41,236 bases of DNA from Planctomycetota bacterium (lineage in GTDB: Bacteria; Planctomycetota; UBA8742; UBA2392): the NCBI GenBank assembly GCA_020847415.1, contig JADLBZ010000097.1:1-41236 (forward strand). The letters are read 5' to 3'. Position numbers and translations under genes: made by a program. Under the pieces are notes generated by a model. The model was given only the letters and a program-made list of their open reading frames with translations. It did no database searches and was not told the origin of the DNA. Of this stretch, positions 24,596 through 33,210 are shown in pieces. Positions within the stretch are counted from its first letter, which is position 1. Each line of letters opens with the position of its first letter.

Positions 24596-25186
24596 CTACT
24601 CGCGCCAGCCGCGGGCGGCGGCGTCGCGCTCGGCAGCCTCGCGCAGGGCCTTGGCCCGCGCCTCGGCCTCGCCCTTGCGCGCGGCCTCCGCCTCCTGCAA
24701 CTCGCGCAGCGACTTGCGATAGTCCAGCCCTTCCAGCCGCCGGGCTGCCGCTGCCGCATCCTCGCCGGCCATGGCCAGGCCCCACACCTGGGCCCAGCGG
24801 CGCAGGAACTCCTCCTGCCGGAACTGGTTGGCGCGGATCATCTCGGCCGTCAGGGGCTCAATGGCTTCAAAGAAGGCCTGCAAAACGCCGGTTACGGTGC
24901 TGCGTTCCGCGGCGGGGTCCGGGTCACGCAGGTCTGCCAGGGCAGCCACCGTGGCTGTGCGCAGGCTGGTTGCGGCCAGCAGGTGGGCCAGCATGCCCAT
25001 CTGCTCGGCCGTGCGCGGGCCGGGTTTGCCGCGCCACTCGTTCAGGCGCGCATCGGCAACGGGGGCCATGCCCGCCAGGCGGAACAGGTCGTTGACCACG
25101 GCACAAGCGAGGTCCCACGCATAGGGCGAGTGCAGCGGGGACGCCGCAAGTTCTGCCTGGATGCGCTTGAGGTCCAGCTCGGCCAT
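24596..25186 (-). CDS. Helical protein of unknown function
   Basis: 196 residues, ATG at 25186, cytoplasmic by composition (no signal peptide or membrane helix). It is almost all helix. The first 110 residues include an Ala/Leu-rich bundle (DLACAVVNDLFRLAGM, MGMLAHLLAATSL). The last 40 are a charged, Ala/Arg/Glu-rich probable coiled coil (EAEAARKGEAEARAKALREA). No family was recognised. It lies 29 bp after the hybrid kinase gene on the same strand and is probably cotranscribed with it. Confidence 0.7.
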   Translation of the reverse strand: MAELDLKRIQAELAASPLHSPYAWDLACAVVNDLFRLAGMAPVADARLNEWRGKPGPRTAEQMGMLAHLLAATSLRTATVAALADLRDPDPAAERSTVTGVLQAFFEAIEPLTAEMIRANQFRQEEFLRRWAQVWGLAMAGEDAAAAARRLEGLDYRKSLRELQEAEAARKGEAEARAKALREAAERDAAARGWRE

Positions 25187-25215
25187 GGCGGGTCATGCTA
25201 CCACGGCGCGCGGGG

Positions 25216-27555
25216 CTATGCGCCGGCGGCCTGGAGCACCCCGGCGACAGCCTTGGAAAGCTGGGTGCCGCTGAACGGCTTGTGAAGGAAGCCCGCGACG
25301 TTGGGGCTGTCCAGACCTTCCATGCCGCGGTCCAGGGTGCCGCCGGACTCAAACAGCACCCGCACGGAGGGGTCCAGGGCCACCAGCTCGCGCAGGGTGT
25401 CCACCCCGTTCAGGCCGGGCATCATCATGTCCAGCATCACCACATCAATGCGTTCGCCGTCGCGCCGGTAGATGTCCACCGCCACGCGCCCGCTTTCAGC
25501 CACCAGCACCTTGTAGCCGAGCTGCGTCAACATGTGCGAGGCCAGGTCGCGCACGAAGGGCTCGTCATCCACGAACAGCACGGTGCCCTTGCCCGGAACG
25601 GGGGCAGACTCTGCCTGGCGGGCTTGCTCGGCGGGGCTGGCCAGCAAGGGCAGATACACATGGAAGCGACTGCCCCGGCCCAGCTCGGTTTCTACTTCAA
25701 TGGCGCCGCCGTGGTTGCGCACCGTGCCGTACACGGCAGCCAGCCCCAGCCCGGTGCCCTTGCCCAGGCCCTTGCGAGTGAAGAAGGGCTCAAACAGGTG
25801 CGAAACGGTCTCCTGGTCCATGCCCGTGCCGGTGTCAGAGACGGTGATCTTGATGTACTCGCCATCGGGCGTGTCAAAGCCGCGCGCCGTGAACTGGCCT
25901 GTTTTCAGGCGCGAGATGGCCGTCGAGATAGTCAGCTCGCCGCCCTCGGGCATGGCGTCACGGGCGTTAACGCCCAGGTTCAGGACGGCGTTGCGCAACT
26001 GGGTGGGGTCGCCCTTCACGTCGTGGCGCGGGGCACTGGCGTGCACGGCAAGCCGGATGCGCGGGTCAATGGCGTGCTCCAGCAGCTTGGCCACATCGTT
26101 GGCCACCTCGTGCATGTCCACCGCCACGGCCTGCATTTTGCCGCGCCTGGAGAAGGCCAGCAGCTGCGAGACCAGCTCGGCGCAGGAGTCGGCGGACTTC
26201 ACGATGCGCTGCGCCATCTCGGCTTCCTGGGGCTTGCCTTCAAGGCGCATGCCCAGCACCTCGGCCCAGCCGCGCATGCCCATGAGCATGTTGTTGAAGT
26301 CGTGGGCAATGCCGGCCGCCAGGCGACCGACGGCGTCCATCTTCTGGCTCTCGCGCAGGGCCTCGTCCATGCGGCGCAGTTCATCGTGGGCGCGCTGGCG
26401 GGCCTCCATTTCGGCCTGCAGGCGGGTGTTGGCCTCGGAGAGCTCGCGGGTGCGTTCCGCCACGCGGCCTTCCAGCACTTCCTTTTCCATGCGCGCCTGT
26501 TCGCGGGCACGCTCCAGGGCCCGCAGGGCATCCATGGTCTCATTCACCTGGCGGGCCAAGTCAGTCAGTTCGTCGGCACCTTCCAGGGGCAGTTTGTCCG
26601 CGGCGCCTTCCTGCTTGCGAATGCGCAGCAGGTCGCGGCCCATGCCCGCCATGCGGCGGATCACCTGCTTCTGCAGCACAAACATCGTGGCGCCTGCCAC
26701 CAGCAGGCCGGCCAAGGTCAGCAGACCCATGGTCAGCCACAGCATGCGCCGCGCGCCGTTGGTGATGGTGCGGGCGTGCTCGACTTCAATGACCAGCAGG
26801 GGCTTGCCGGCGATGTCGTTGATCGCGCGGAACGTATCCAGCGTTTCGCTGTTCTCGACTTCAAACTGGGTGCTCTCGGGGCGTGCCAGTGCGGCAGCAA
26901 CCGGCGCGCGCGAGGCCTCGGGGCCCTCGGCCGGCAGCAACCGGAACTCCAGCCGGGTCTGGTCCTTCAGGGCTTCGATGTACTTGGCATCTACGAACTT
27001 GCCGAACAGGAACTTGCCGCGAGTCGGCTTGTTGCGTTCGCCGGGCAGGATGTCGGCAAAGGCCACAATCGCCGGGCCCTTGGGTGTAATGACCAGCCCA
27101 GCCACGCCCTTGCTGGCATCGGGCACCAGGTTCAAGGGGCCGGACTGCTTCCACTGGGCGTCGGTGTACAGCGGCTCCGGGTCCGGGGTTGAGTTGCCTT
27201 CGGTGCTGCAGTAGCTGAACACCGCGGTGTTGTCCTCGCGGCAGATGTACAGGAAGTTCAGGCCGCGGGTCTCAAAGGTCTCCAGCGTGATGCCGACCTT
27301 GATGTACTCGGGGTCCAGCGTTTCCATGTAGTTGTACGTGTCGTCCCACCAGGCGTAGTCCACCGTGAAACGCAACTGGTCGTCGCACTTTGCCTGGACG
27401 GCCTCTGCAACGCGAATGGCGTTGCGCTCGGCCTCCTGCCGTTCCAGTTCTTCAAAATACGGGTACACGCCAAAGCGCAGCACCAAACCGATGACGACCA
27501 AGTACACCGCAAAGGTGCCCAGGACGATGGTGCCTGTCTTGCCGCGCAGCTGCAT
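25216..27555 (-). CDS. CHASE4-domain hybrid sensor histidine kinase with C-terminal receiver
   Basis: 779 residues. Order: membrane helix 1 (about 9-28); an extracytoplasmic CHASE4-type sensor with DYAWWDDTYNYME near 65-77; membrane helix 2 near 270-292; a HAMP-like segment; a long coiled coil (about 330-405); a HisKA block GRLAAGIAHDFNNML with His418; HATPase_c motifs (NLGVNARDAMPEGG, DTGTGMD, GLGKGTGLGLAAVYG); and a receiver domain with acceptor Asp709 (VVMLDMMMPGLNG) and Lys in HKPFSG. It can pass phosphate from His418 to its own Asp709. No phosphotransfer protein or DNA-binding output is adjacent, so the downstream partner lies elsewhere. Confidence 0.94.
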   Translation of the reverse strand: MQLRGKTGTIVLGTFAVYLVVIGLVLRFGVYPYFEELERQEAERNAIRVAEAVQAKCDDQLRFTVDYAWWDDTYNYMETLDPEYIKVGITLETFETRGLNFLYICREDNTAVFSYCSTEGNSTPDPEPLYTDAQWKQSGPLNLVPDASKGVAGLVITPKGPAIVAFADILPGERNKPTRGKFLFGKFVDAKYIEALKDQTRLEFRLLPAEGPEASRAPVAAALARPESTQFEVENSETLDTFRAINDIAGKPLLVIEVEHARTITNGARRMLWLTMGLLTLAGLLVAGATMFVLQKQVIRRMAGMGRDLLRIRKQEGAADKLPLEGADELTDLARQVNETMDALRALERAREQARMEKEVLEGRVAERTRELSEANTRLQAEMEARQRAHDELRRMDEALRESQKMDAVGRLAAGIAHDFNNMLMGMRGWAEVLGMRLEGKPQEAEMAQRIVKSADSCAELVSQLLAFSRRGKMQAVAVDMHEVANDVAKLLEHAIDPRIRLAVHASAPRHDVKGDPTQLRNAVLNLGVNARDAMPEGGELTISTAISRLKTGQFTARGFDTPDGEYIKITVSDTGTGMDQETVSHLFEPFFTRKGLGKGTGLGLAAVYGTVRNHGGAIEVETELGRGSRFHVYLPLLASPAEQARQAESAPVPGKGTVLFVDDEPFVRDLASHMLTQLGYKVLVAESGRVAVDIYRRDGERIDVVMLDMMMPGLNGVDTLRELVALDPSVRVLFESGGTLDRGMEGLDSPNVAGFLHKPFSGTQLSKAVAGVLQAAGA

Positions 27556-27726
27556 AGAAATCCCAGTTTGCGACTCTCGTCAACAACAATAATAGCAATA
27601 GTAGCAAAACAGGCCAAATCCGCCAAGACACTTGTAAGTCGTGGTGTACAACAACGTCGTCCTGCCATGGTTCGTTGCACGTTGTATCTTCAACGCTCCG
27701 GGCATCCGCGGGGACAAAGGTCGGCA

Positions 27727-28566
27727 TTGAGCAAACAAACCATTCGTGTCCTCTGCCTTGGAGATCTGGTTGGGCGGCCGGGTCGCCGTGCCGTGCGCGA
27801 GTGCTTGCCCACGGTTCGCGCCGAGCACGCCATAGACCTGGTAATCCTGAACGTCGAAAACGCCACCAACGGGGCCGGCATCCGCCGCAAGGAAGCAGAA
27901 GAGCTGCTGGGCTACGGGGTCGAGTGCCTGACCACCGGCGACCACGTGCTCGACTTTGCAGAAGTGCACGAGTACTTGGCGGCGGAACCCCGGCTGTTGC
28001 GGCCCATTAACTACGAAATGCCCGGCTGGGGCGCCCAGGTTTACACGGCGGCAGGCGGGGCACGGGTAGGCGTCGTGAACGTCTGCGGGCACGTCTTCAT
28101 GAAAGAGCGCTGCACCGTGCGCAACGCCTTTGCCGCTGCCAAAGAGGCGGTCGAGAAGCTGCGCGCCGAGACGCCGCTGGTGCTGGTGGACATGCACGCC
28201 GAGGCCACCAGCGAGAAGCTGGGCATGGGCTGGCACCTGGACGGCCTGGCCAGTGCGGTTTTCGGCACCCACACCCATGTGCAGACGGCCGATGTCCAGG
28301 TGCTGCCCAGCGGCACGGGCTACATCACGGACCTGGGGATGTGCGGGCCGCACTTCGGCATCATCGGCCGCGACAAGGACGTGGTCCTGAAGCGCTTCAC
28401 CGGCGAAGAGAAGTCCTACATGAAGGTCGCGCGCCGCTGGATCCGGTTGTGTGGGGCCGTGTTCGAGCTGGACTGCGCCACGGGCCGCTGCCTGGACGCG
28501 CGCCTCTTCCGCCACGACTTTGAGCCAGCCGACGACCCCGCCATGGCCGCCGGCGAGAGCGATTAA
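27727..28566 (+). CDS. YmdB-like metallophosphoesterase (TIGR00282 family)
   Basis: 279 residues from a TTG at 27727, preceded by AAAGG; no ATG or GTG fits better. The family are dinuclear-metal phosphodiesterases acting on cyclic nucleotides or RNA-related substrates. Blocks are RVLCLGDLVGRPGRRAV (metal Asp), VILNVENATNG (Glu-Asn pair), LTTGDHVLD, LVDMHAEATSEK (His), and FGTHTHVQTADVQVLPSGTG (His-x-His). The usual GNH metal motif reads GDH here, so a metal-ligand Asn has become Asp. The gene starts in the divergent gap with the hybrid kinase and is followed by 950 bp of noncoding DNA. Confidence 0.9.
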   Translation: MSKQTIRVLCLGDLVGRPGRRAVRECLPTVRAEHAIDLVILNVENATNGAGIRRKEAEELLGYGVECLTTGDHVLDFAEVHEYLAAEPRLLRPINYEMPGWGAQVYTAAGGARVGVVNVCGHVFMKERCTVRNAFAAAKEAVEKLRAETPLVLVDMHAEATSEKLGMGWHLDGLASAVFGTHTHVQTADVQVLPSGTGYITDLGMCGPHFGIIGRDKDVVLKRFTGEEKSYMKVARRWIRLCGAVFELDCATGRCLDARLFRHDFEPADDPAMAAGESD

Positions 28567-28654
28567 TGCGGAGAACCCGGGTGACGTCGCCGGGTTGCGG
28601 GCGCCTGGCAGCCGGCGGCGCTTCGGACTCAGGACAGACTCAGGATTCGTGGGT

Positions 28655-28690
28655 GTTTTGGATTGGTGGTTTCGGATTTCGGATTGGTGC
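28655..28690. repeat. Short GGATTGGTG / GGATTTCGGATT repeat tract
   Basis: GGATTGGTG occurs at 28660-28668 and 28681-28689, with TTTCGGATTTCGGATT between. The reverse complement reads as Ser-Glu-Ile-Arg-Asn-x-Gln-Ser type peptides. From memory, this kind of tract recurs in noncoding DNA of several PVC-group genomes. Confidence 0.5.
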
Positions 28691-28833
28691 GAGTCGGGCG
28701 GCAACAGCCGATCAATCGAAACTCCCCAATCCCGATTTACCCACCTCTCCTGCCCTCTACCCCATGTGCTGGACAGCTACAGTTGCGGCCGGATTTCTTG
28801 GACCGGCTTGTCGGGTGCGCGCGCAAACCCTTG

Positions 28834-28998
28834 AGAGCCTGTTAAAAAAGTCGTTCGCCAGCTACTGCTTGCGGCGGGCATCGCGGGCCGGCGTTCGCCT
28901 CGCTTCACATGGCTTCCAGCCATGCTCCGGCTCGGCTGCCTTGCCCCGCTTGCCCGGCGCAGCGCATTAGCAAGGCTCAGGCATCTTAGACAGGCTCT
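28834..28998. mobile_element. MITE-like element with short terminal inverted repeats
   Basis: AGAGCCTGT (28834-28842) is matched by ACAGGCTCT (28990-28998), bounding 165 bp without a gene. Inside the left end is TGTTAAAAAAGTCGTT, close to TGTTGAAATAGTCCGTT in the element at 33062. The core contains a small hairpin, CATGGCT-TCC-AGCCATG. No target duplication was seen. Confidence 0.45.
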
Positions 28999-29473
28999 GA
29001 GTCACGGCTGGTTGGGGCGAGCAGAAAAGTGCACGGAGACGCGGTATCTGCAGCGGGAGCGCAAGTGACCGCCCCTGTCCAGTCGCGCATCGAGCGGCAA
29101 TTCGCCCGCCGCACAGGGCCACTCGTTTGCACTCGTGGCTCGGAAACGGCGCAGGCGCTTTCTTCGCGGGCTTCGCGACAGTAGTTGCCGTTTTGAACTG
29201 CAGCGGCAGTGCGGGTGAGGACGCCCGCATCACGAACGGCACGCGGACGGGACGGCCACGCCGAAACGGCAACAGCAGTTGACGCGAAGTACTGAAACAG
29301 CGAAGAGCGACCGCCCGCGCTTGCTGCTCTTCGATCCTTGCGGCTCTGCGAGAATACGCAGTGCCAATTCTTGGCAACCCTTGCGACCTTCACCACCCTT
29401 GTGCCCGCGCGTGAAACAGCAGTTGTCCTTGGTTGTTCTCTGTCCGCAGAAGATGGTGTGGAGCCAAATGGCA

Positions 29474-29495
29474 GCGGGCCCCCGAAGGGGCCCGC
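29474..29495 (-). terminator. Hairpin with CGAA/UUCG loop after the lipoprotein gene
   Basis: GCGGGCCCC (29474-29482) and GGGGCCCGC (29487-29495) pair perfectly around a four-base loop that reads TTCG on the minus strand. It lies 17 bp past the stop at 29513. There is no strong T-run, so termination is probable rather than certain. Confidence 0.55.
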
Positions 29496-29512
29496 TTGTG
29501 GCAATGGCGGAA

Positions 29513-32500
29513 CTACTCCATCTTGCCGACGCCGTAGATGTACACGGCGCCCTGTGTCAGTGACTGGCCGCCCGGCTTGATCTCCTCGTGCGTGCCGATG
29601 GCATTGTTGTTGGTGCGGTCGAGGTCCAGCTTGCTGAAGGTCAGCGTCGAGCGCGGGGGCGGGCTGCCCGTGCCGCTTCCGCCCGAGGAACCCTCGCCGA
29701 AGTAGAGCGTGTAGCGGCTGGTGCCCTGGTACCAGCCCATGCTGCGGCTGACCTTGACGCCGCCCACCGGGATCTGCGTGGCGGAGTAGGTCAGCGCGGT
29801 GGTGTTGTCGTTCAGGGCGGTAACCATGTCATTCACCACATACAGCGAACCCGCAACGGACCCGCTGTAGCGATAGCTCTCCGGGAAGCCCACGGTGCCC
29901 TTGACGAATGCCACGGCGCCGCCGTCGGGCGTGGGACAGATGGCCTTGATAACCCCGGCGCCGCCCACGTTGCTGACGTTGACCGCCGCGGCCGGCAACG
30001 GGCTGGCCAGGCTGCTCATGGTCAGCACGTAGACTTCTTCTTCGCCGGCCGCCTCCTCCGAAACGACATACATCCACTCGCGCGTGAACGTGCTAAGAGA
30101 CGGCCCCTGCAGCGAGACAATCTGGTTGCCCCAGTGCTCAAGGCCTACTGAACCGGCCGGGTCCTCCGCAAAGCCGTTGGGCAGGTAGGTGTTCTCGGTG
30201 GACGAGCCGGTGGTGGTGTTCGAGCGCAGCTTGACCTTGGCGCCGTCATGGGCACGGGTCACGCTGGTGGCCAGCGTGGAGACGCCGTCGCGCAGGTCCA
30301 GGTACAGCAGCTCGTTGCTGCGGGCTTCGACCAGGAACAGGACTTCGCCGCCACGGGACGGAAAGCCGCCGAAGTAGTTGTAGTAGGGCTGGGCCGCAAG
30401 CACGTTGTAGGGCGGCGCCTGGGCTGCCTCGCTGCGGTCATAGACGGCAAGCAGGTTCACACCCCCGCCGGTGATGCTGAAGTTTGCGGTGTAAAGGTGC
30501 TGGCCGGCGCCCGTAAGCGAGGCCTGCCCCGAAGCCGTGAACACCAGGCGCGAATTCATGCCCGAGTTGGGGATCTTGCGGGGAAACCAGAAGCCCGGGG
30601 AGACATTCATGTCCCGGTGGAAGTTCGAGCCTCCACCGAAGTTGCCGGTGGTTGCGCTGAGCACGCGGACGCACTGGTTCACAATGGCGCTGCCCACGCG
30701 GGCCACATACATGTAGTACTGCACAAAGGCAGGCGTGGTGCCGGGGGTTTCCGCGAGATTGCGGTCTTCTCGGGTGGCAAAGGCGCACAGCGTGCCATCG
30801 TAGTTCATCACCACGTCGCTGCGGGACAGGACCGTGGTAGATGCGAAGTCATTCACTCCGGCCATGTACACGCGGCGGTCGTTGGCGCCGTTGTCAATGT
30901 TCTGCGAACCATAGGTGCTGCTGCTGCTGTCGCCCAGGTTCCAGAACACCAGCTGCTTGGCACCTCCTGCGGTGGCCGTGAAGTTCGTCACCGCCGTGAT
31001 GCTCGTGTTTCCGGTGTGGGCGTTGAGAATGGTGAACACGTCGTGCGTCGTCGGCGGCGCCGGCGGGTTGTACGGCACCACCACCGGGCCCGGATCCGTG
31101 AAAACCGTCGTGCCGGTGCCCGCAATGAAGCACAGCACCTGCCCGTTGCCGGAAAGCGCAAACTCGTCGCCCACAATGGTGTGGCTGCCCGTGGCGGGCC
31201 AGGTGCACGCCACGGCAGCGGGATTGGTGCTTGGCGTCGCAGTGTCCACCGGCGAGCGATACACGTTGCCCGTGCTGGTCGAGAAGTACAGGTAGTCGCC
31301 CGCCAGCTTCAGGCTGCACTGCTGGATGGTGCCGTTGACCGCCGCGCAGTCCACCTCATTGGCGTTGGCGCCGCTGGCCGTGAAGTCCAGGCCGTCGCAG
31401 CGCCCCACGAAGATGCGCAGCGGTGTTGATGCCGTGGCCACCGCAAAATACGGCTTGCTGGCAAATTGCTCGTGAATCTCGATTTCCTCGTGTAGCGAAG
31501 TACCGCCCACGTTGAACACCTCGACTTCACCATTGCTGTACACGGCAAAGAAGTTGTCGTCTGTCCCGGTGGGGTTGGCAAAGGACTCCGTGTTCGTCGT
31601 GTGGTACAGCCGCCCCACCACCGGCTTGTTCACCGTCGGGGGCGCAGGCTGGCCGGTCGCCACAGCCGGAATGTAGGTGCGGTTGATCTCGGGCAGCACA
31701 AAGTGGCTGAACGTGCTGCTGGCTTCGCGCCATGACGTGCCGCTGTTCAGCAACGGGGCGGGGTAGAAGTGGGTGCCGCCAGGGGCCAGCGCCATGGAGC
31801 CGTTGAACATGTAGCGCGAGGTCAGGCCCGTCACCTGGGTCACGCTGTCATAGGCTTTGTCGAACACGCTGACGGTGCGCACGAACGAGTCGGGCGCATT
31901 CTGGGGGTTAGGAGCAAAGAGGCCCGACGCCACCACGTATTCTTCCGGGGGAGGCGCAGGCGGCGTGCCGGTGTGGTTGTAGGTCAACGGGTTGCCGTCG
32001 GTGGGGCTGTTGGGAGCCGAGGCGACCACCGGCACGGTCAGGCTGCCGCCCGAGAAGGTGCAACTCACCGTGACCTGCAACGTACCGGTGGTGAAGTTCT
32101 CGGCGGCGGGCACCGCCGGGATCGTGCATGTCCAAGCGTCGTCCATCACCTGGGTAGCCACCAGGTTCACGGCTCCCGTCGAGAACAGGAAGCCGACCAC
32201 AATCTGGATACCCGCAGCCAACGGCACATTCGTGCCCGTGAAACTCATGTTGGTGCCGCCGAACTCGTCACTGGTGTTGGGTGACATGGTCAGCACCGTG
32301 GGCAGCGCCGGGCTGCCCGAGAGGTAGTAGAAGGCGTTCGGAAGTTGCAGGGTGGGCGGGTTCTGCCCGTTGATGAAGACCTCAACGTCCACGGCACCCG
32401 GCCCGGCTGCCGCCGGAGCGGTAAACTTGCCGTTCGGGGCGGTGGTGCTGGTGATCTGCGAGCCGCCCAGGTTCACCACGCCCTGAAACTGCAGCGTGCC

Positions 32501-32746
32501 GAACGTGACTGTGGCAGAGGCCAGCGGCAGTAGATTAGCCCCATTGATCACGAACTCCGTAGCCGACGCAACCGGCCCCACATTGGGCGACAAGTTCACC
32601 AGGCGCGGAACTTTGGTTGACGGCGGCGGCGTACCACCACTTTGTCCTTGGCTGAACCTCGCCCCGGAACTGACAACAACTTCCGTGCAACCGCTGAAGG
32701 CAAGAAGCGCCGACAACGCTGCCAACGCAAGCAGGGTATTGCGCAT
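29513..32746 (-). CDS. Large surface lipoprotein with IPT/TIG-like repeats and WD-type cell-surface regions
   Basis: 1077 residues. The ATG at 32746 is four bases after AGGAGG. A lipobox, LLAFSGC, puts the lipid-anchored Cys at 20. Two IPT/TIG-like beta domains follow: one with LVNLSPNVGPVASATEFVIN near 48-67, and another with VLTMSPNTSDEFGGTNMSF near 150-168. From about 270 the protein is long, strand-rich and Gly/Thr/Asn-rich, with scattered Tyr/Trp blocks such as GHRVYMAGVN-like and YYNYFGGFPSRGGEVLFL. These suggest a propeller-like fold built from event or log-style repeats; this fold guess is weak. It is exported and probably on the cell surface. No partner genes are adjacent. Confidence 0.8.
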   Translation of the reverse strand: MRNTLLALAALSALLAFSGCTEVVVSSGARFSQGQSGGTPPPSTKVPRLVNLSPNVGPVASATEFVINGANLLPLASATVTFGTLQFQGVVNLGGSQITSTTAPNGKFTAPAAAGPGAVDVEVFINGQNPPTLQLPNAFYYLSGSPALPTVLTMSPNTSDEFGGTNMSFTGTNVPLAAGIQIVVGFLFSTGAVNLVATQVMDDAWTCTIPAVPAAENFTTGTLQVTVSCTFSGGSLTVPVVASAPNSPTDGNPLTYNHTGTPPAPPPEEYVVASGLFAPNPQNAPDSFVRTVSVFDKAYDSVTQVTGLTSRYMFNGSMALAPGGTHFYPAPLLNSGTSWREASSTFSHFVLPEINRTYIPAVATGQPAPPTVNKPVVGRLYHTTNTESFANPTGTDDNFFAVYSNGEVEVFNVGGTSLHEEIEIHEQFASKPYFAVATASTPLRIFVGRCDGLDFTASGANANEVDCAAVNGTIQQCSLKLAGDYLYFSTSTGNVYRSPVDTATPSTNPAAVACTWPATGSHTIVGDEFALSGNGQVLCFIAGTGTTVFTDPGPVVVPYNPPAPPTTHDVFTILNAHTGNTSITAVTNFTATAGGAKQLVFWNLGDSSSSTYGSQNIDNGANDRRVYMAGVNDFASTTVLSRSDVVMNYDGTLCAFATREDRNLAETPGTTPAFVQYYMYVARVGSAIVNQCVRVLSATTGNFGGGSNFHRDMNVSPGFWFPRKIPNSGMNSRLVFTASGQASLTGAGQHLYTANFSITGGGVNLLAVYDRSEAAQAPPYNVLAAQPYYNYFGGFPSRGGEVLFLVEARSNELLYLDLRDGVSTLATSVTRAHDGAKVKLRSNTTTGSSTENTYLPNGFAEDPAGSVGLEHWGNQIVSLQGPSLSTFTREWMYVVSEEAAGEEEVYVLTMSSLASPLPAAAVNVSNVGGAGVIKAICPTPDGGAVAFVKGTVGFPESYRYSGSVAGSLYVVNDMVTALNDNTTALTYSATQIPVGGVKVSRSMGWYQGTSRYTLYFGEGSSGGSGTGSPPPRSTLTFSKLDLDRTNNNAIGTHEEIKPGGQSLTQGAVYIYGVGKME

Positions 32747-33206
32747 GCGTCCTCCTGGACCCGTTAAGCGGGCCACGCCTCAACAGAGTGCCAGTGCACC
32801 CTGTGCCTCTCCATGACAGTTTGTCAGCAAGACCCATGCCTCGGGGCGCGCCCCATCGCACGAGTCTTACAGCAGGCTGTCACCTCGTTTGGGTAGGGCC
32901 AATACTATGCCCACGGCCGTGTTGTGCAAGCGGAACCCCTGCCGGTGGCGGTTGCTGCACTGGATTGGGGTACGGGAGCGTTACCTGCGGTCCCCAATGC
33001 CAAACCAGTGTGGGTTCTTTTTATACACACCGTAAACGGCGCGACCACCAGCGTTGCCAGTCTAGCAGGGTGTTGAAATAGTCCGTTTCAACACCCTGCC
33101 CGGCCCGCGCGGCTGCACGGGCCGGCCGGCGAGCGGCTTCACGCCGCAAGCCGGGCAGTTGCTTTCCGTTGAGGAAGGCGCCAACGGCGACTTTCGCAAC
33201 GGCCTG
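32747..33206. other. Intergenic region upstream of the lipoprotein gene, 460 bp
   Basis: No gene seen. A weak minus-strand promoter candidate is TTGCAC (32929-32924) and TAGTAT (32907-32902), 16 bp apart. The right part is occupied by the inverted-repeat element starting at 33062. Confidence 0.4.
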
Positions 33207-33210
33207 CTAG
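33062..33210. mobile_element. MITE-like inverted-repeat element abutting the TPR gene
   Basis: The left end CTAGCAGGGTGTTGAAATAG and the inverted right end CTAGCAGGCCGTTGCGAAAG agree at 15 of 20 positions and bound 149 bp. A nested perfect hairpin lies at the left end: GCAGGGTGTTGAAA (33065-33078), a 7-base loop, then TTTCAACACCCTGC (33086-33099). The TPR gene's TAG stop is inside the right-end CTAG. No transposase is encoded. Confidence 0.55.

Larger units (their letters stand above)
28567..29512. other. Long intergenic region with repeats, about 950 bp, no gene seen
   Basis: Open frames here show no family pattern. Contents from left to right are a GGATTGGTG/GGATTTCGGATT repeat tract near 28655-28690, an inverted-repeat element at 28834-28998, and a stretch at 29160-29450 with AACAGCAGTTG words and 'cttcgcg' and 'tctctg' segments. 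A hairpin at 29474-29495 follows. Confidence 0.55.

Noticed and set aside
28986-29504. Minus-strand open frame of 172 codons
   Set aside because: The peptide mirrors the dispersed 'cttcgcg/ctctgcg' type of noncoding repeat and has no plausible domain or ribosome site.
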